A DNA stretch of 64,000 bases from JAGWBF01 sp963663025. Lineage in GTDB: Bacteria > Chloroflexota > Dehalococcoidia > Lucifugimonadales > JAGWBF01. The stretch covers positions 1,798,001-1,862,000 of the forward strand of contig OY760073.1 of assembly GCA_963663025.1 (NCBI GenBank), in the 5' to 3' direction. Both the position numbers and the translations under genes were made by a program. Below the pieces are notes generated by a model. The model made no database searches. It had not been told where the DNA came from and saw only the letters and a list, made by a program, of their open reading frames with translations. Shown one piece after another: positions 28,535-38,301 of the stretch. Numbering within the stretch: position 1 is the stretch's first letter; every line of letters begins with the position of its first letter.

Positions 28535-31477
28535 ATGGTTACATTCTGCAAGGGCTTGGCAAACAAGTGGATGGTCCTGGCCCTGTTCCTGGCAGCCCTG
28601 GGAGCGGCCCTGGCCTTCACCCTGCTGACCGCCGGCGCTCAGTCCAACGGCATCAGTTACGCTGAGAACGGCACCGGCCCCGTCGCCGACTTCACGGCGG
28701 TGGACCCCGAGGGAACGTCGGTAACAACAAAGTGGACCGTGATTACCGGTGATACTGTCAGTGCTCTTCTCGGCCTTGATCCGCCAGGGATCACCGGTAT
28801 AGCGGCCACTGACGCTGCAGACTCAAGCCTATTCAAGATAAGCAGCGCTGGTGTCCTCGAATTTAACGATTCTCCGGACTATGAGGACGACGAGAGGCTC
28901 GGTGCGACGGCCGTGATACGGAACACCTATAAATTGGTCCTCGCCGCCAAGGTCGGCTCGAAAACGTCATACGAGAAGGTCGTGGTGAATGTCACCAACG
29001 AGGACGAGACTGCGACCACGGGCATAGATCTGTCCCTCATCCAGCCGCGGGAAGGGAGCCGCATACGGGCCATCTTTGCCGACAGCGTGGGGAACCCCTT
29101 CGTGGGCGCGGATGGCGCAGACCTCACCCCAACTGTCCCTCCGACGGGCGCCTCACCTTCCGGTATCGTGGACCCCGACGGAGACAAGGACATCGCTCTG
29201 GCCAACGCCGCTAACTTCCAACAGATTTCCGCGGATAATGTGGACTGGCAGTGGTACAGGGTGACCAGCCGGACGGCCCCAATCCGTGAAGAGGACAAAA
29301 TTGACGACGCTACAAGCCCTATTTACGCCGTCCAGGATGATGACAACCACAAATACCTGAGGGTGACGGCGACCTACGAAGACACAGAAGGAGAGGGCAA
29401 GGTCCTTAAAGCGACTTCCCTTTACACAACCCTGCCTCTCTGGACCGACAGCGTGTCTCCCAAGTTCTCCGATAACAACCTGGCCACCCCCGATCCTATC
29501 AATCTCCGCGATGCACTGATTGATGACAATGACGGCGAGGAGACCAACGTAGGCACCTACACCGCGTCCCATCAAACCTCCCATCCGGCAACAGGTAGAG
29601 AACGTCTGACCTACTCCCTGATACCCGCCGACAACTCAACAGCAGGCACAAACGGCTACAACAATACAAACTTCAGAGCCGCAGACCTTGACCTGTTCCA
29701 GATCAACCGGGAGACCGGCCAAGTGACGGTGGCCAAAGGCAAGACGCTGCACGACTCTGCCGACCTTAGTGCCGCTATCACTGAGGCTTCCCGAGAGCAG
29801 TCAACAGGCTTCGTGGTCAGAATCAAGGCTGTGGACGGGTACGAGGCCGCCGGCGTACCGAACTTCGGCACGGGCGACCTTACCATCACCGTAGAGGACG
29901 AAGACGAGGCCCCGGTGTTTACCGACGCGGGCGGCGAGAAAGCCCACACGTTCGCGGAAAACACGAATGTCTCAACGGAACTTCACACCTTTGCCGCCTA
30001 CGACCCCGAGACTAGCGGCGCTATAGGCTCGGGAGTGACCTATGCCCTGTCCGGCGCCGATGCGGACAAGTTCAATACCGAGAACTTTAGCACCACTGGT
30101 ACCCTCCTCTTTGCCGCATCTCCGAACTTCGAGAAGGCTGCCGACGCCAACAAGGACAACATCTACGAGATCACGGTGAAGGCATCGGCGACTTCCCCTG
30201 GCGAAGGTGCGACTTCGAAGTCAGATTCCATCGATGTGACGGTGACGGTGACCAACGTGGACGAACCAGGAGAGGTGACCCTGGATGCCAGGAACCCCAG
30301 GATCGGGGTCGCGATAAGCGCGAGGGTTGTCTCCGATGCCGACGGCGGGGTGCGCGATATCACCTGGCAATGGGAGCGTGACGGAGCTACAACCCCGAGC
30401 GGTTCTTGTGAGGCTGCCGTCACCGCTGGCAATTGGACAGATGCCACGGGCAAAGGCGCCAACACGGCTACCTACACACCCAATAGTGCTGACGACGGCA
30501 GGTGTCTGCAGGCAAGGGCGTCATACACCGACAATGCTGGCCCAGGCGCCGAAACTGCAGAACAGCCGGATGCCCTGGTCGTGAAGGCCCGCAACCTGGC
30601 CCCGGAGTTTGAAGACGACACGAAGACCATGTACTACGTGCAGGAGAACCCCTCTGCAAGAACCGCGGTGAGAGCAGATGATGACGGGACCACCGCATCG
30701 ACTGCCAATCCGAATGTCGATCTGGTTAGGGCCAGTGACGGTCAAGACGCTGACGAAAATGACGGCCCCATAGATTACAACCTGCTGAACACCCCCGACG
30801 CCGTGTACTTCGTCATTGACTCCGAAGGGGACACTGTTGGTGATGACACCATCGCAGCTGCTGGAGCTGGTCAGATCAGGGTTTCCTCAGCCGGGGCGAG
30901 TGGGACGGGTAAGCTGGACTACGAGGCCCGGCGGACCTACATGGTGACCGTCGAAGCCGTTGACCGGGAGGGACTCAGGTCCACTCTCGATGTGACCATC
31001 AAAGTCACCGACGAGGACGAGAGCCCGAAGATCATGCAGGGCAAGCTGGCCGTCGCTGGCCCGCCCCTCAAATCCTACACCAGTGGCGGCACGGGCGACG
31101 TGGCCACCTACACAGCCGTGGGCGTGTCCTCCGACGGCGCCACCTGGACACTGACGGGAGACGATGCCGCGGACTTCAACATCAGCACGGGCGGCGTCCT
31201 CACCTTCAACACCCCGCCCAGCACCGGCAGCCCGGCCGACGCCAACAAGGACAACATCTACATGGTCACCGTCGAGGCCACCAGCAGCGACAAGACTGAG
31301 ACAGCCAGCAAGGCGGTCACCGTGACCGTCGGCGCGGCCGCCACCCCCGGAACCATGACCCCCATAGGCGACTACACCAACAAGCAACGGTTCGACCTGG
31401 ACAACGACGGGAAGGTGGAAGCCAGCGAGATCCAGCAGGCTATCATCATCTGGATCCAGGACAACCCTGAACCCTAG
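28535..31477 (+). CDS. Secreted cadherin-like repeat protein with dockerin-like end
   Basis: About 980 residues. N-terminal signal/anchor (WMVLALFLAALGAALAFTLLTAGAQS), then several cadherin-type repeats with Ca-binding ends (VNVTNEDET, ITVEDEDEAPVF, VTVTNVDEPGEV, IKVTDEDESPK) and AENTNVS/AENGTG starts; between them modules of the WQWER / WQWYR type seen in bacterial surface proteins. The C-terminus FDLDNDGKVEASEIQQAIIIW is a single EF-hand/dockerin-like loop. It is probably an extracellular adhesion or matrix protein needing calcium. ATG 28535 after GAGAGG is preferred over GTG 28526. It is followed 46 bases later by the collagen-like gene, likely co-expressed. Confidence 0.85.
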   Translation: MVTFCKGLANKWMVLALFLAALGAALAFTLLTAGAQSNGISYAENGTGPVADFTAVDPEGTSVTTKWTVITGDTVSALLGLDPPGITGIAATDAADSSLFKISSAGVLEFNDSPDYEDDERLGATAVIRNTYKLVLAAKVGSKTSYEKVVVNVTNEDETATTGIDLSLIQPREGSRIRAIFADSVGNPFVGADGADLTPTVPPTGASPSGIVDPDGDKDIALANAANFQQISADNVDWQWYRVTSRTAPIREEDKIDDATSPIYAVQDDDNHKYLRVTATYEDTEGEGKVLKATSLYTTLPLWTDSVSPKFSDNNLATPDPINLRDALIDDNDGEETNVGTYTASHQTSHPATGRERLTYSLIPADNSTAGTNGYNNTNFRAADLDLFQINRETGQVTVAKGKTLHDSADLSAAITEASREQSTGFVVRIKAVDGYEAAGVPNFGTGDLTITVEDEDEAPVFTDAGGEKAHTFAENTNVSTELHTFAAYDPETSGAIGSGVTYALSGADADKFNTENFSTTGTLLFAASPNFEKAADANKDNIYEITVKASATSPGEGATSKSDSIDVTVTVTNVDEPGEVTLDARNPRIGVAISARVVSDADGGVRDITWQWERDGATTPSGSCEAAVTAGNWTDATGKGANTATYTPNSADDGRCLQARASYTDNAGPGAETAEQPDALVVKARNLAPEFEDDTKTMYYVQENPSARTAVRADDDGTTASTANPNVDLVRASDGQDADENDGPIDYNLLNTPDAVYFVIDSEGDTVGDDTIAAAGAGQIRVSSAGASGTGKLDYEARRTYMVTVEAVDREGLRSTLDVTIKVTDEDESPKIMQGKLAVAGPPLKSYTSGGTGDVATYTAVGVSSDGATWTLTGDDAADFNISTGGVLTFNTPPSTGSPADANKDNIYMVTVEATSSDKTETASKAVTVTVGAAATPGTMTPIGDYTNKQRFDLDNDGKVEASEIQQAIIIWIQDNPEP

Positions 31478-31523
31478 CCCCAAGAGCGGATGGGTGACGA
31501 TACACAGATGAGGAGGAAGTAGA

Positions 31524-32471
31524 TTGGTTAGGAGCATAGTAAAATCGCCGCCGTTCTTGCTGGCAGCCCTCGCGGCGCTGGGAATGGCCCTGGCCCTGGG
31601 GCTCTGGCTCCCGGGCCAGGCCGGGGCGCAGACAAACACGGCAACCAGGGACATCTCCGCAAGCGAGGTTGCGCCCGGGGCGGAGTTCACGGTCACCATC
31701 GACCACACCATCAGCGTTGGGGGGATCACAGAGACGCTGCCCGCAGGATTCTCCTACGTGGAAAATTCGACCACGGCTGGTGTGACACCCAGCGCCAGCG
31801 GGCAGACGGTCATATTCGGCTTGGCCAGCTCACCGAGCAGCTTCAGCTACAAGGTGACCGCCTCCAGCACCGAGGGCGACTACACCATCTCGGGCAGGGC
31901 GATCCCTGTCGGCGCGGCCGCCAGCGATGTCGGCGGGGAAACCGACATAAAGGTAACGAGCACACCGGGGCCGACCCCCACAAACACGAGACCCGCCCCA
32001 ACTCCCGATACCAGGGGACGCACAGGGCCGCAGGGCGATCAGGGACCGCCAGGACCCCAAGGCCCCGCTGGGCCTGCTGGCGAAGCCGGCGCCAAGGGCG
32101 ACCAGGGAGACCCCGGACCCCGCGGTCCGGTGGGACTCACCGGTCCCCAGGGACCTGAGGGACCCCAGGGACCCGCTGGCCCCCAGGGAAGCCAGGGCGA
32201 CCAGGGAATCCAGGGCAACCCCGGATCCTCGGGCGACCAGGGACCTCAAGGCAACTCGGGCAACCAAGGCGCCCAGGGACCCCAGGGCAACCAGGGCCCC
32301 GCGGGTGAGCGAGGACCCGAGGGCAACCCAGGCAACCAGGGACCCCAGGGACCCGCAGGGCCTGCTGGCGAAGCCGGAGGCGCAGGCATGGGCCTCATCG
32401 CCCTGATCATCGCCATCGTCGCGGTAGTCATCGCCGGCGGCGGCGCCCTCATGGCCATGTCCAAACGCTAA
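31524..32471 (+). CDS. Membrane-anchored collagen-like protein
   Basis: A 315-residue protein: signal peptide (FLLAALAALGMALALGLWLPGQAGA), a beta-rich head domain of about 100 residues (ISASEVAPGAEFTVTIDHTISVGG), a Pro/Thr linker, then about 115 residues of uninterrupted Gly-X-Y triplets (GPQGDQGPPGPQGPAG...), and a C-terminal membrane segment (MGLIALIIAIVAVVIAGGGALMAM) with a short basic end (SKR). Start is TTG 31524 with GAGGAGGAAG in front. The triplets are rich in Pro at X and Gln/Ala at Y, as in bacterial collagens, which form triple helices without hydroxyproline. Probably a surface stalk. Repeats begin right after the stop. Confidence 0.9.
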   Translation: MVRSIVKSPPFLLAALAALGMALALGLWLPGQAGAQTNTATRDISASEVAPGAEFTVTIDHTISVGGITETLPAGFSYVENSTTAGVTPSASGQTVIFGLASSPSSFSYKVTASSTEGDYTISGRAIPVGAAASDVGGETDIKVTSTPGPTPTNTRPAPTPDTRGRTGPQGDQGPPGPQGPAGPAGEAGAKGDQGDPGPRGPVGLTGPQGPEGPQGPAGPQGSQGDQGIQGNPGSSGDQGPQGNSGNQGAQGPQGNQGPAGERGPEGNPGNQGPQGPAGPAGEAGGAGMGLIALIIAIVAVVIAGGGALMAMSKR

Positions 32472-32479
32472 AAACAACC

Positions 32480-34645
32480 CCCTACCCCCTCTCCCCTGGC
32501 GGGAGAGGGTTGGGGTGAGGGGGACACAGACACAGGACAAAAGCATGGGCCTCCCGTTCATCCAGAGGGATCCCCCCCAGTCATCCTGAGGGGACTCGAA
32601 GGACGGGAGGCCCAGCACTGTCACCCCCCGTTCCTGAGGGACCCCCCCCGTTCGTGCAGAGGGGACTCGAAGCATGAACGGGGGAAGCCCCCAGCGAGAG
32701 GCCACCCTGGAACCCGGCAATGCTCCGTCCTGGGTTGCGGCCTACGCCGCAACGACGAAAAGCGCGGCTGGCGAGAGCAGGGTACGGGAAACATTGCCTG
32801 GAAGCGTTGTGCTACGTCGCACACCCCCTTCGTCATTGCGGCTACTTATTTCGTCATTGCAGCCTCTTTTTCGTCATTGCGGCGCAGGCCGCAATCCAGA
32901 AAACCCATGCCTTAGGCCAGGACGCCCATGAAGAAGGCCCCCACCGTCATTGCGGCCACTTATTTCGTCATTGCGGCCACTTATTTCGTCATTGCAGCCT
33001 CTTTTTCGTCATTGCGGCGCAGGCCGCAATCCAGAAAACCCAGGCCAGGGAAAGGCCCTCCCCCATGTCCGCTCGCCCGGCGAGGGCCATCCTGGAACCC
33101 GGCAATGCTCCGTCCTGGGTTGCGGCCTACGCCGCAATGACAAAAAGCGCGGCCGATGTGAGGGAACGTGGCAGACACATTGCCTGGAAGCGTTGTGCTA
33201 CGTCGCACACCCCCACCGTCATTGCGGCTACTTATTTCGTCATTGCGGCCTCTTTTTCGTCATTGCAGCCTCTTTTTCGTCATTGCGGCGCAGGCCGCAA
33301 TCCAGAAAACCCAGGCCAGGGACAGGACGCCCATGAAGAAGGCCCCCTCCGTCATTGCGGCGCAGCAGACACATTGCCTGGGAGCGTCGTGCTGTGACAA
33401 AGCACCCCCACCGTCATTGCGGCGCAGGCCGCAATCCAGAAAACCCAGGCTAGGGACAGGCCACCCTCCGTGACCGTTCGCCCAGCGAGAGCCACCCTGG
33501 AACGCGGCAACCCTCCGTCCTGGATTGCGGCCTACGCCGCAACGACGAAAAAGAGGCCGATGCGAGGGAACGTGGCAGACACATTGCCTGGAAGCGTTGT
33601 GCTACGTCGCACACCCCCACCGTCATTGCGGCTACTTATTTCGTCATTGCAGCCTCTTTTTCGTCATTGCGGCGCAGGCCGCAATCCAGAAAACCCAGGC
33701 TAGGGACACGCCAGCCATGACGACCACCCATGCCGCACCTCCGTTCATGCTGAGGCCCCCCGTTCGTCCTGAGGGAAATCGAATGGGAACAGGGGCCAGA
33801 CCCCTGCTGTGAACCACCCTGGAACCCGGCAATGCTCCGTCCTGGGTTGCGGCCTACGCCGCAACGACGAAAAGCGCGGCCGATGCGAGGGAACGTGGCA
33901 GACACATTGCCTGGGAGCGTCGCGCTGCGACAAAGCACCCCCACCGTCATTGCGGCTACTTATTTCGTCATTGCGGCCTCTTTTTCGTCATTGCGGCGCA
34001 GGCCGCAATCCAGAAAACCCAGGCCAGGGAAAGGCCCTCCCCCATGTCCGCTCGCCCGGCGAGGGCCATCCTGGAACCCGGCAATGCTCCGTCCTGGATT
34101 GCGGCCTGCGCCGCAACGACGAAAAGCGCGGCCGATGCGAGGGAACGTGGCAGACACATTGCCTGGAAGCGTTGTGCTACGCAGCCTCTTTTTCGTCATT
34201 GCGGCGCAGGCCGCAATCCAGAAAACCCAGGCCAGGGACAGGACGCCCATGAAGAAGGCCCCCACCGTCATTGCGGCCACTTATTTCGTCATTGCAGCCT
34301 CTTTTTCGTCATTGCGGCGCAGGCCGCAATCCAGAAAACCCAGGCCAGGGAAAGGCCCTCCCCCATGTCCGCTCGCCCGGCGAGAGCCATCCTGGAACCC
34401 GGCAATGCTCCGTCCTGGATTGCGGCCTACGCCGCAACGACGAAAAGCGCGGCCGATGCGAGGGGAGGGCCGGGAACAGGCCGGCCATGAGGAACACCCA
34501 TGCCGGCGGGAGGCGGGGACTCGACCAGGATGGCTATGACAAAAACCCATGCCGTCATTGCGGCGCAGGCCGCAATCCAGAAAACCCAGGCTGGGGACAG
34601 GTCCTCTATGACAGAAGGCCCCCCGATACCAGCATCCGTGGCAGC
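32480..34645. repeat. Repeat array, 'CGCAGG' subfamily with 150-bp spacers
   Basis: Begins with one family C copy (32487-32522) and family B copies to about 32690. Then composites: reverse palindrome (TTGCGGCCTACGCCGCAACG), a spacer containing GGCAGACACATTGCCTGG, short TTTCGTCATTGC direct repeats, and forward palindrome (ATTGCGGCGCAGGCCGCAAT, CCAGAAAACCCAGG). Reverse copies near 32735, 33120, 33523, 33848, 34098 and 34419; forward near 32879, 33013, 33285, 33419, 33668, 33990, 34199, 34315 and 34559. The central triplet CAG and the CCAGAAAACC flank distinguish this array from the one at 26-28 kb. Confidence 0.9.
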
Positions 34646-34653
34646 ATAAGAGG

Positions 34654-34941
34654 CTAGATCAGATCCTCGTACAAGTCTCGCCAGTCAGGGTTGCTTCTCT
34701 CTATCAGCCGGCGCTTCCAGTCCCGATGCCACTCCTTGATCCTCTTCTCTCGCACTATGGCGCTTTCCATGGTGTCATGGGCCTCGTGCCACACCAGGAT
34801 GTGAACACCGTGTTCTCTAGTGAACCCCTCGGCCAGGTCTGCCTTGTGCTGCCAGACCCGCTGAACAAGGTTCGACGACACTCCGACATAGAGTGTCCCG
34901 TTGCGACCGCTGGACATGATATATACACAGGGTTGCTTCAT
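34654..34941 (-). CDS. Single-domain GIY-YIG nuclease
   Basis: A 95-residue protein made only of the GIY-YIG nuclease fold: CVYIMSSGRNGTLYVGVSSNLVQRVWQHK supplies the two tyrosines/strands and the catalytic Arg, and SAIVREKRIKEWHRDWKRRLIE supplies the metal-binding Glu. It belongs to the small YhbQ/URI-type group that is common and often multi-copy in bacterial genomes. It sits between two blocks of the same palindrome family, with repeat sequence within about 10-80 bases on both sides. A role in repair or in repeat movement is possible; neither is shown by the sequence. Confidence 0.9.
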   Translation of the reverse strand: MKQPCVYIMSSGRNGTLYVGVSSNLVQRVWQHKADLAEGFTREHGVHILVWHEAHDTMESAIVREKRIKEWHRDWKRRLIERSNPDWRDLYEDLI

Positions 34942-35019
34942 GTGATGGCCTGCAGGGTACCTGACTGGACTGGTCTAACGAAAGGCTGGGTTGTCATCGG
35001 GCCATGCCGCCGTTGCCGT

Positions 35020-35400
35020 GTGAGCCACCCTGGAACCCGGCAATGCTCCGTCCTGGATTGCGGCCTACGCCGCAACGACGAAAAGCGCGGCCGATGCGAG
35101 GGAACGTGGCAGACACATTGCCTGGGAGCGTTGTGCTACGTCGCACACCCCCTGCCGTCATTGCGGCTACTTATTTCGTCATTGCAGCCTCTTTTTCGTC
35201 ATTGCGGCGCAGCAGACACATTGCCTGGGAGCGTCGCGCTGTGACAAAGCGCCCCCACCGTCATTGCGGCGCAGGCCGCAATCCAGAAAACCCAGGCTAG
35301 GGACAGGCCACCCTCCGTGACCGTTCGCCCAGCGAGAGCCACCCTGGAACACGGCAACCCTCCGTCCTGGATTGCGGCCTCCGCCGCAATGACGATTATC
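35020..35400. repeat. Repeat block, same subfamily as 32.5-34.6 kb
   Basis: Reverse palindrome near 35057, GGCAGACACATTGCCTGG spacer near 35106 and again, truncated, near 35211, forward palindrome near 35265, and reverse near 35368. It flanks the GIY-YIG gene on its upstream side. Confidence 0.85.
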
Positions 35401-35496
35401 CTTGCAATGACGAAAGGCGAACTGCCCTTCGGCTGGACCAGGACAGGCTTGGTGTACAATGGGCTGGCAATGAGCCAGGAACGAGGAGGTAGCGAC

Positions 35497-35931
35497 ATGG
35501 CGGAGTACATCCCTTCGACGGCGGACTGGGTGCGGGAACAGGTGGAGCTGTACGAGGGCAGCGGCGGGACCGCGGGGACGACCCTGCGGGACACCGGGCT
35601 GCCCGTGATCATCGTGACCAACCGGGGCAACCGGACGGGGGGCATACGCAAGACGCCCCTGATGCGGGTGAAGGACGGGAGCAGCTACGTGCTCGTCGGC
35701 TCCAGGGGAGGCAACCCGAAGAACCCTTCGTGGGTGTACAACCTGCGGGCCGACGGCAGCGTGGAGATACGGGACGGGCGGGAGGTGCAGGACATGCAGG
35801 TGCGGGAGGTCGTGGACGAGGGGGAGCGGACGCGCCTGTGGGAACTGGCGGTGGCGGCCTTCCCGCCCTACGATGAGTACCAGACCCGCACGACGCGCCG
35901 GATACCTGTGTTCGTCGCCGAGCCTGCGTAG
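35497..35931 (+). CDS. Ddn-like deazaflavin (F420)-dependent nitroreductase-family protein
   Basis: A 144-residue protein of the Ddn/DUF385 family: GLPVIIVTNRGNRTGGIRKTPLMRVKDG, YVLVGSRGGNPKNPSWVYNLRADG and a C-terminal LWELAVAAFPPYDEYQTRTTRRIPVFV. These split-barrel proteins bind F420H2 and reduce quinones or other substrates. The open frame extends upstream into repeats; ATG 35497 with GAGGAGGT 6 bases before it is the start. F420 use fits Chloroflexota and Actinobacteria. Confidence 0.9.
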   Translation: MAEYIPSTADWVREQVELYEGSGGTAGTTLRDTGLPVIIVTNRGNRTGGIRKTPLMRVKDGSSYVLVGSRGGNPKNPSWVYNLRADGSVEIRDGREVQDMQVREVVDEGERTRLWELAVAAFPPYDEYQTRTTRRIPVFVAEPA

Positions 35932-35939
35932 GCAACACC

Positions 35940-36290
35940 ACCCTCTCCCCCCGGCGGGGGATCACCCTCCCCCGTGTCCGTTCCCCCTTCGAGTCCCCTC
36001 AGGGTGAACGGACAGGCTAGGGCAGGGTGAACGGACACAAGGACTGCATTAGAGCCACCCTGGAACCCGGCAATGCTCCGTCCTGGATTGCGGCCTGCGC
36101 CGCAATGACGATTATCCTTGCAATGACGAAAGGCGTGGCCTACGAGAGCAGGCCTTCAGAACGGCCGGCTGTAACCAAGACCCATGCCGTCATTGCGGCG
36201 CAGGCCGCAATCCAGGAAACCCAGGCTGGGGACAGGCCGCCCTCCGTGTCCCCTCCCCCTTCGAGTCCCCTCAGGGTGAACGGACAGCAG
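35940..36290. repeat. Repeat block between the Ddn-like gene and a lipoprotein gene
   Basis: Partial family C (CTCTCCCCCCGGCGGGG), family B fragments (TTCGAGTCCCCTCAGGGTGA near 35986 and 36258), reverse family A near 36085 and forward family A near 36187. Confidence 0.8.
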
Positions 36291-36340
36291 GGTGTGGCGA
36301 AGGGGGAGCGGAATATGTTAATTTGCGGGGAGGGCGCACG

Positions 36341-36370
36341 TTGCAGGACGGGGGAGAGACAAAGTACAAT
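36341..36370 (+). promoter_or_regulatory. Candidate promoter of the repeat-leader lipoprotein
   Basis: TTGCAG (36341-36346), 18-base spacer, TACAAT (36365-36370). Transcription would begin at the first 35-bp leader repeat. Confidence 0.6.
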
Positions 36371-36376
36371 GCGCCT

Positions 36377-36446
36377 CGTCCGGAGTAGTCCATACCGGAG
36401 GACGTTTGTGTCGTCCGGAGTAGTCCATATCGGAGGACGTTTGTAC
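36377..36446 (+). repeat. Two tandem 35-bp direct repeats in the leader
   Basis: CGTCCGGAGTAGTCCATA...CGGAGGACGTTTGT occurs twice, 35 bp apart, with one substitution in the shared core. Each copy has an internal dyad (CGTCC...GGACG). The second ends immediately before the ATG at 36448 and supplies the GGAGG. Confidence 0.9.
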
Positions 36447-36447
36447 C

Positions 36448-37521
36448 ATGCAGCAGCATAAGTCCGGTATTCGATTCTCGATATTCTTCGCCCTGGCGCT
36501 GGCCCTGACCCTCTCGCTGGCGCTGGCCGCCTGCGGCGCCGACCCAACGCCAACCCCCACACCGACAGCAACCCCTGTGCCGCCTACGGCAACGCCGGCC
36601 CCAACGCCTACCCCCATGCCCACGCCGACGCCCGAGAGCGAGGCCACCATGGAGGGCTTCTTCATGACGCAGGCGACCACCGGGAAGGACCTGTTCGACA
36701 GGCTCTCCCAGGAGGAGAACGATTGCCTCAAGACCCAGTTCGGCGAACAGATTTACGGCTTTATGCTCAACACGCCTCTCTTGATGCAGGGCGGCGATCC
36801 CAGCTCCGCCGGGCCCCTGTTCGGCTGCCTGACGACGGACAACGCTGTGATGTTCGGCGTGGCTATCCTCGATGCCCAGTCGGGGGGCTGGTCCCCGGAG
36901 ACCCGGGCGTGCATAGTCGAGATCGGCTTGGAGCACCCGGATGCGGTGTTCATCAGGATGGGGATGACCGTGGGGACGGGCCCCGATGCGCCCGCCGAGA
37001 CCATGGACTTCAACGTGCAGATTCACGAGTGCAAGAACGACGATGAGAAGAAGGCGTTCACGCTGGCCCTCTGGATAGGCATAGACAGCATCTCCGCAGG
37101 CACCGGGCAGGACATATACGACCTGCTGTCCGAGGAGGAGGCCCAGTGCGTGAGCGACGGCCTCTCCGATAAAGAGTTCGCAGCCATGATGGCCGCCACG
37201 CCCCTGGAGGCTGTGCAGGTCGGGACGAGCGTGTCCCAATGCATAGACCCGGAGACGAACCTGAAGATATTCGCCAACGGGATACAGTGGGGCATCGGAG
37301 GAGTGCGGGAGGAGACACTGACCTGCCTGCAGGAGTTCGGACGGCAGAACCCGGCCTTCGTGGCCCTTCTGGCATCGGGCATAGATGGGATACGGGCTAT
37401 GCCTGCGGACGAGTTCCTCAGGGTGAGCGCCGCCGGCAACGAGCAGTACGCCTGCATGACGGACGAGGAGCAGCTGAGGATACAGGAGGCGGCCGCGGAC
37501 GCCATGAGCGCCGGGCCGTAG
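36448..37521 (+). CDS. Lipoprotein with duplicated helical domain, unknown function
   Basis: A 357-residue lipoprotein: signal ending LALAAC (Cys29), a TPTPT/PT linker (residues about 33-63), then two related domains. The first contains TGKDLFDRLSQEENDCLKTQFGEQIYGFML...ETRACIVEIGLEHPDAVFIRMG, the second TGQDIYDLLSEEEAQCVSDGLSDKEFAAMMA...EETLTCLQEFGRQNPAFVALLASG. Each keeps several Cys at matching places, which may form disulfides outside the cell. No family recognised. Its leader carries a tandem duplication. Confidence 0.75.
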   Translation: MQQHKSGIRFSIFFALALALTLSLALAACGADPTPTPTPTATPVPPTATPAPTPTPMPTPTPESEATMEGFFMTQATTGKDLFDRLSQEENDCLKTQFGEQIYGFMLNTPLLMQGGDPSSAGPLFGCLTTDNAVMFGVAILDAQSGGWSPETRACIVEIGLEHPDAVFIRMGMTVGTGPDAPAETMDFNVQIHECKNDDEKKAFTLALWIGIDSISAGTGQDIYDLLSEEEAQCVSDGLSDKEFAAMMAATPLEAVQVGTSVSQCIDPETNLKIFANGIQWGIGGVREETLTCLQEFGRQNPAFVALLASGIDGIRAMPADEFLRVSAAGNEQYACMTDEEQLRIQEAAADAMSAGP

Positions 37522-37554
37522 GCGGCGGGCTGCCCGTCCAGTCGTTCCTGTGGT

Positions 37555-38290
37555 CAGAGAGCCTGTCCGTTCGTGGACAGGCTCTCGAACTGTCTGCCTT
37601 CCGTTCGTGCATCGCGTTCGCCCTTCGAGAGCATCGCCCTCCCCGTGTCCGCTCCCTCTTCGAGGGCCTCAGGACAGGCTCAGGGCGAACGGACACGCCT
37701 TCCCCCTTCCCGTTCGTGCTGAGCCCACCCCCGTTCGTGCTGAGGGGACTCGAAGCATGAACGGAGGAAGCCGCCGGCGGGAGCCATCCAGGAACCCGGC
37801 AATGCTCCGTCCTGGGTTGCGGCCTACGCCGCAACGACGAAAAGCGCGGCCGGTGCGGGGGATCTGGGGGACGCATTGCCTGGAAGCGGCGCGCTATGTC
37901 GCACACCCTCCCCGTCATTGCGGCGCAGGCCGCAATCCAGAAAACCCAGGCCAGGGATAGGGCGGCCTCCGTGTCCGCTCCCCCTTCGAGAGCCTCAGGG
38001 TGAACGGACAGGCTAGGTCAGGGTGAACGGGCACGCCTTCTCCCCCCGTTCGTGCCGATCCCTCCCCACCCCCGTTCGTGCTGAGGGGACTCGAAGCATG
38101 AACGGAAAGGCACAGCGCTGTCACCGCCCGTTCTCCCTTCGAGAGCCTCAGGCCGAACGGGGGGTGTGACGTAGGCGAACGGCCATGCCAGCGTAGGTTC
38201 CCGTTCCCCGTCTTCACGAGGACAAGTTTCGCGGGAACGACGAGGGGTTCTTTACCGTCATTCCCGTGCAAACGGGAATCTAGGACAGTC
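37555..38290. repeat. Repeat cluster (families A, B and TCATTCCCG type)
   Basis: Family B copies near 37665-37760 and 37975-38165, reverse family A near 37813, spacer sequence GACGCATTGCCTGG near 37870, forward family A near 37920, and the ATTCCCGTGC...AACGGGAATC palindrome at about 38256-38283. No gene in this 780-base gap. Confidence 0.85.
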
Positions 38291-38301
38291 CTGGGCGGGG
38301 C

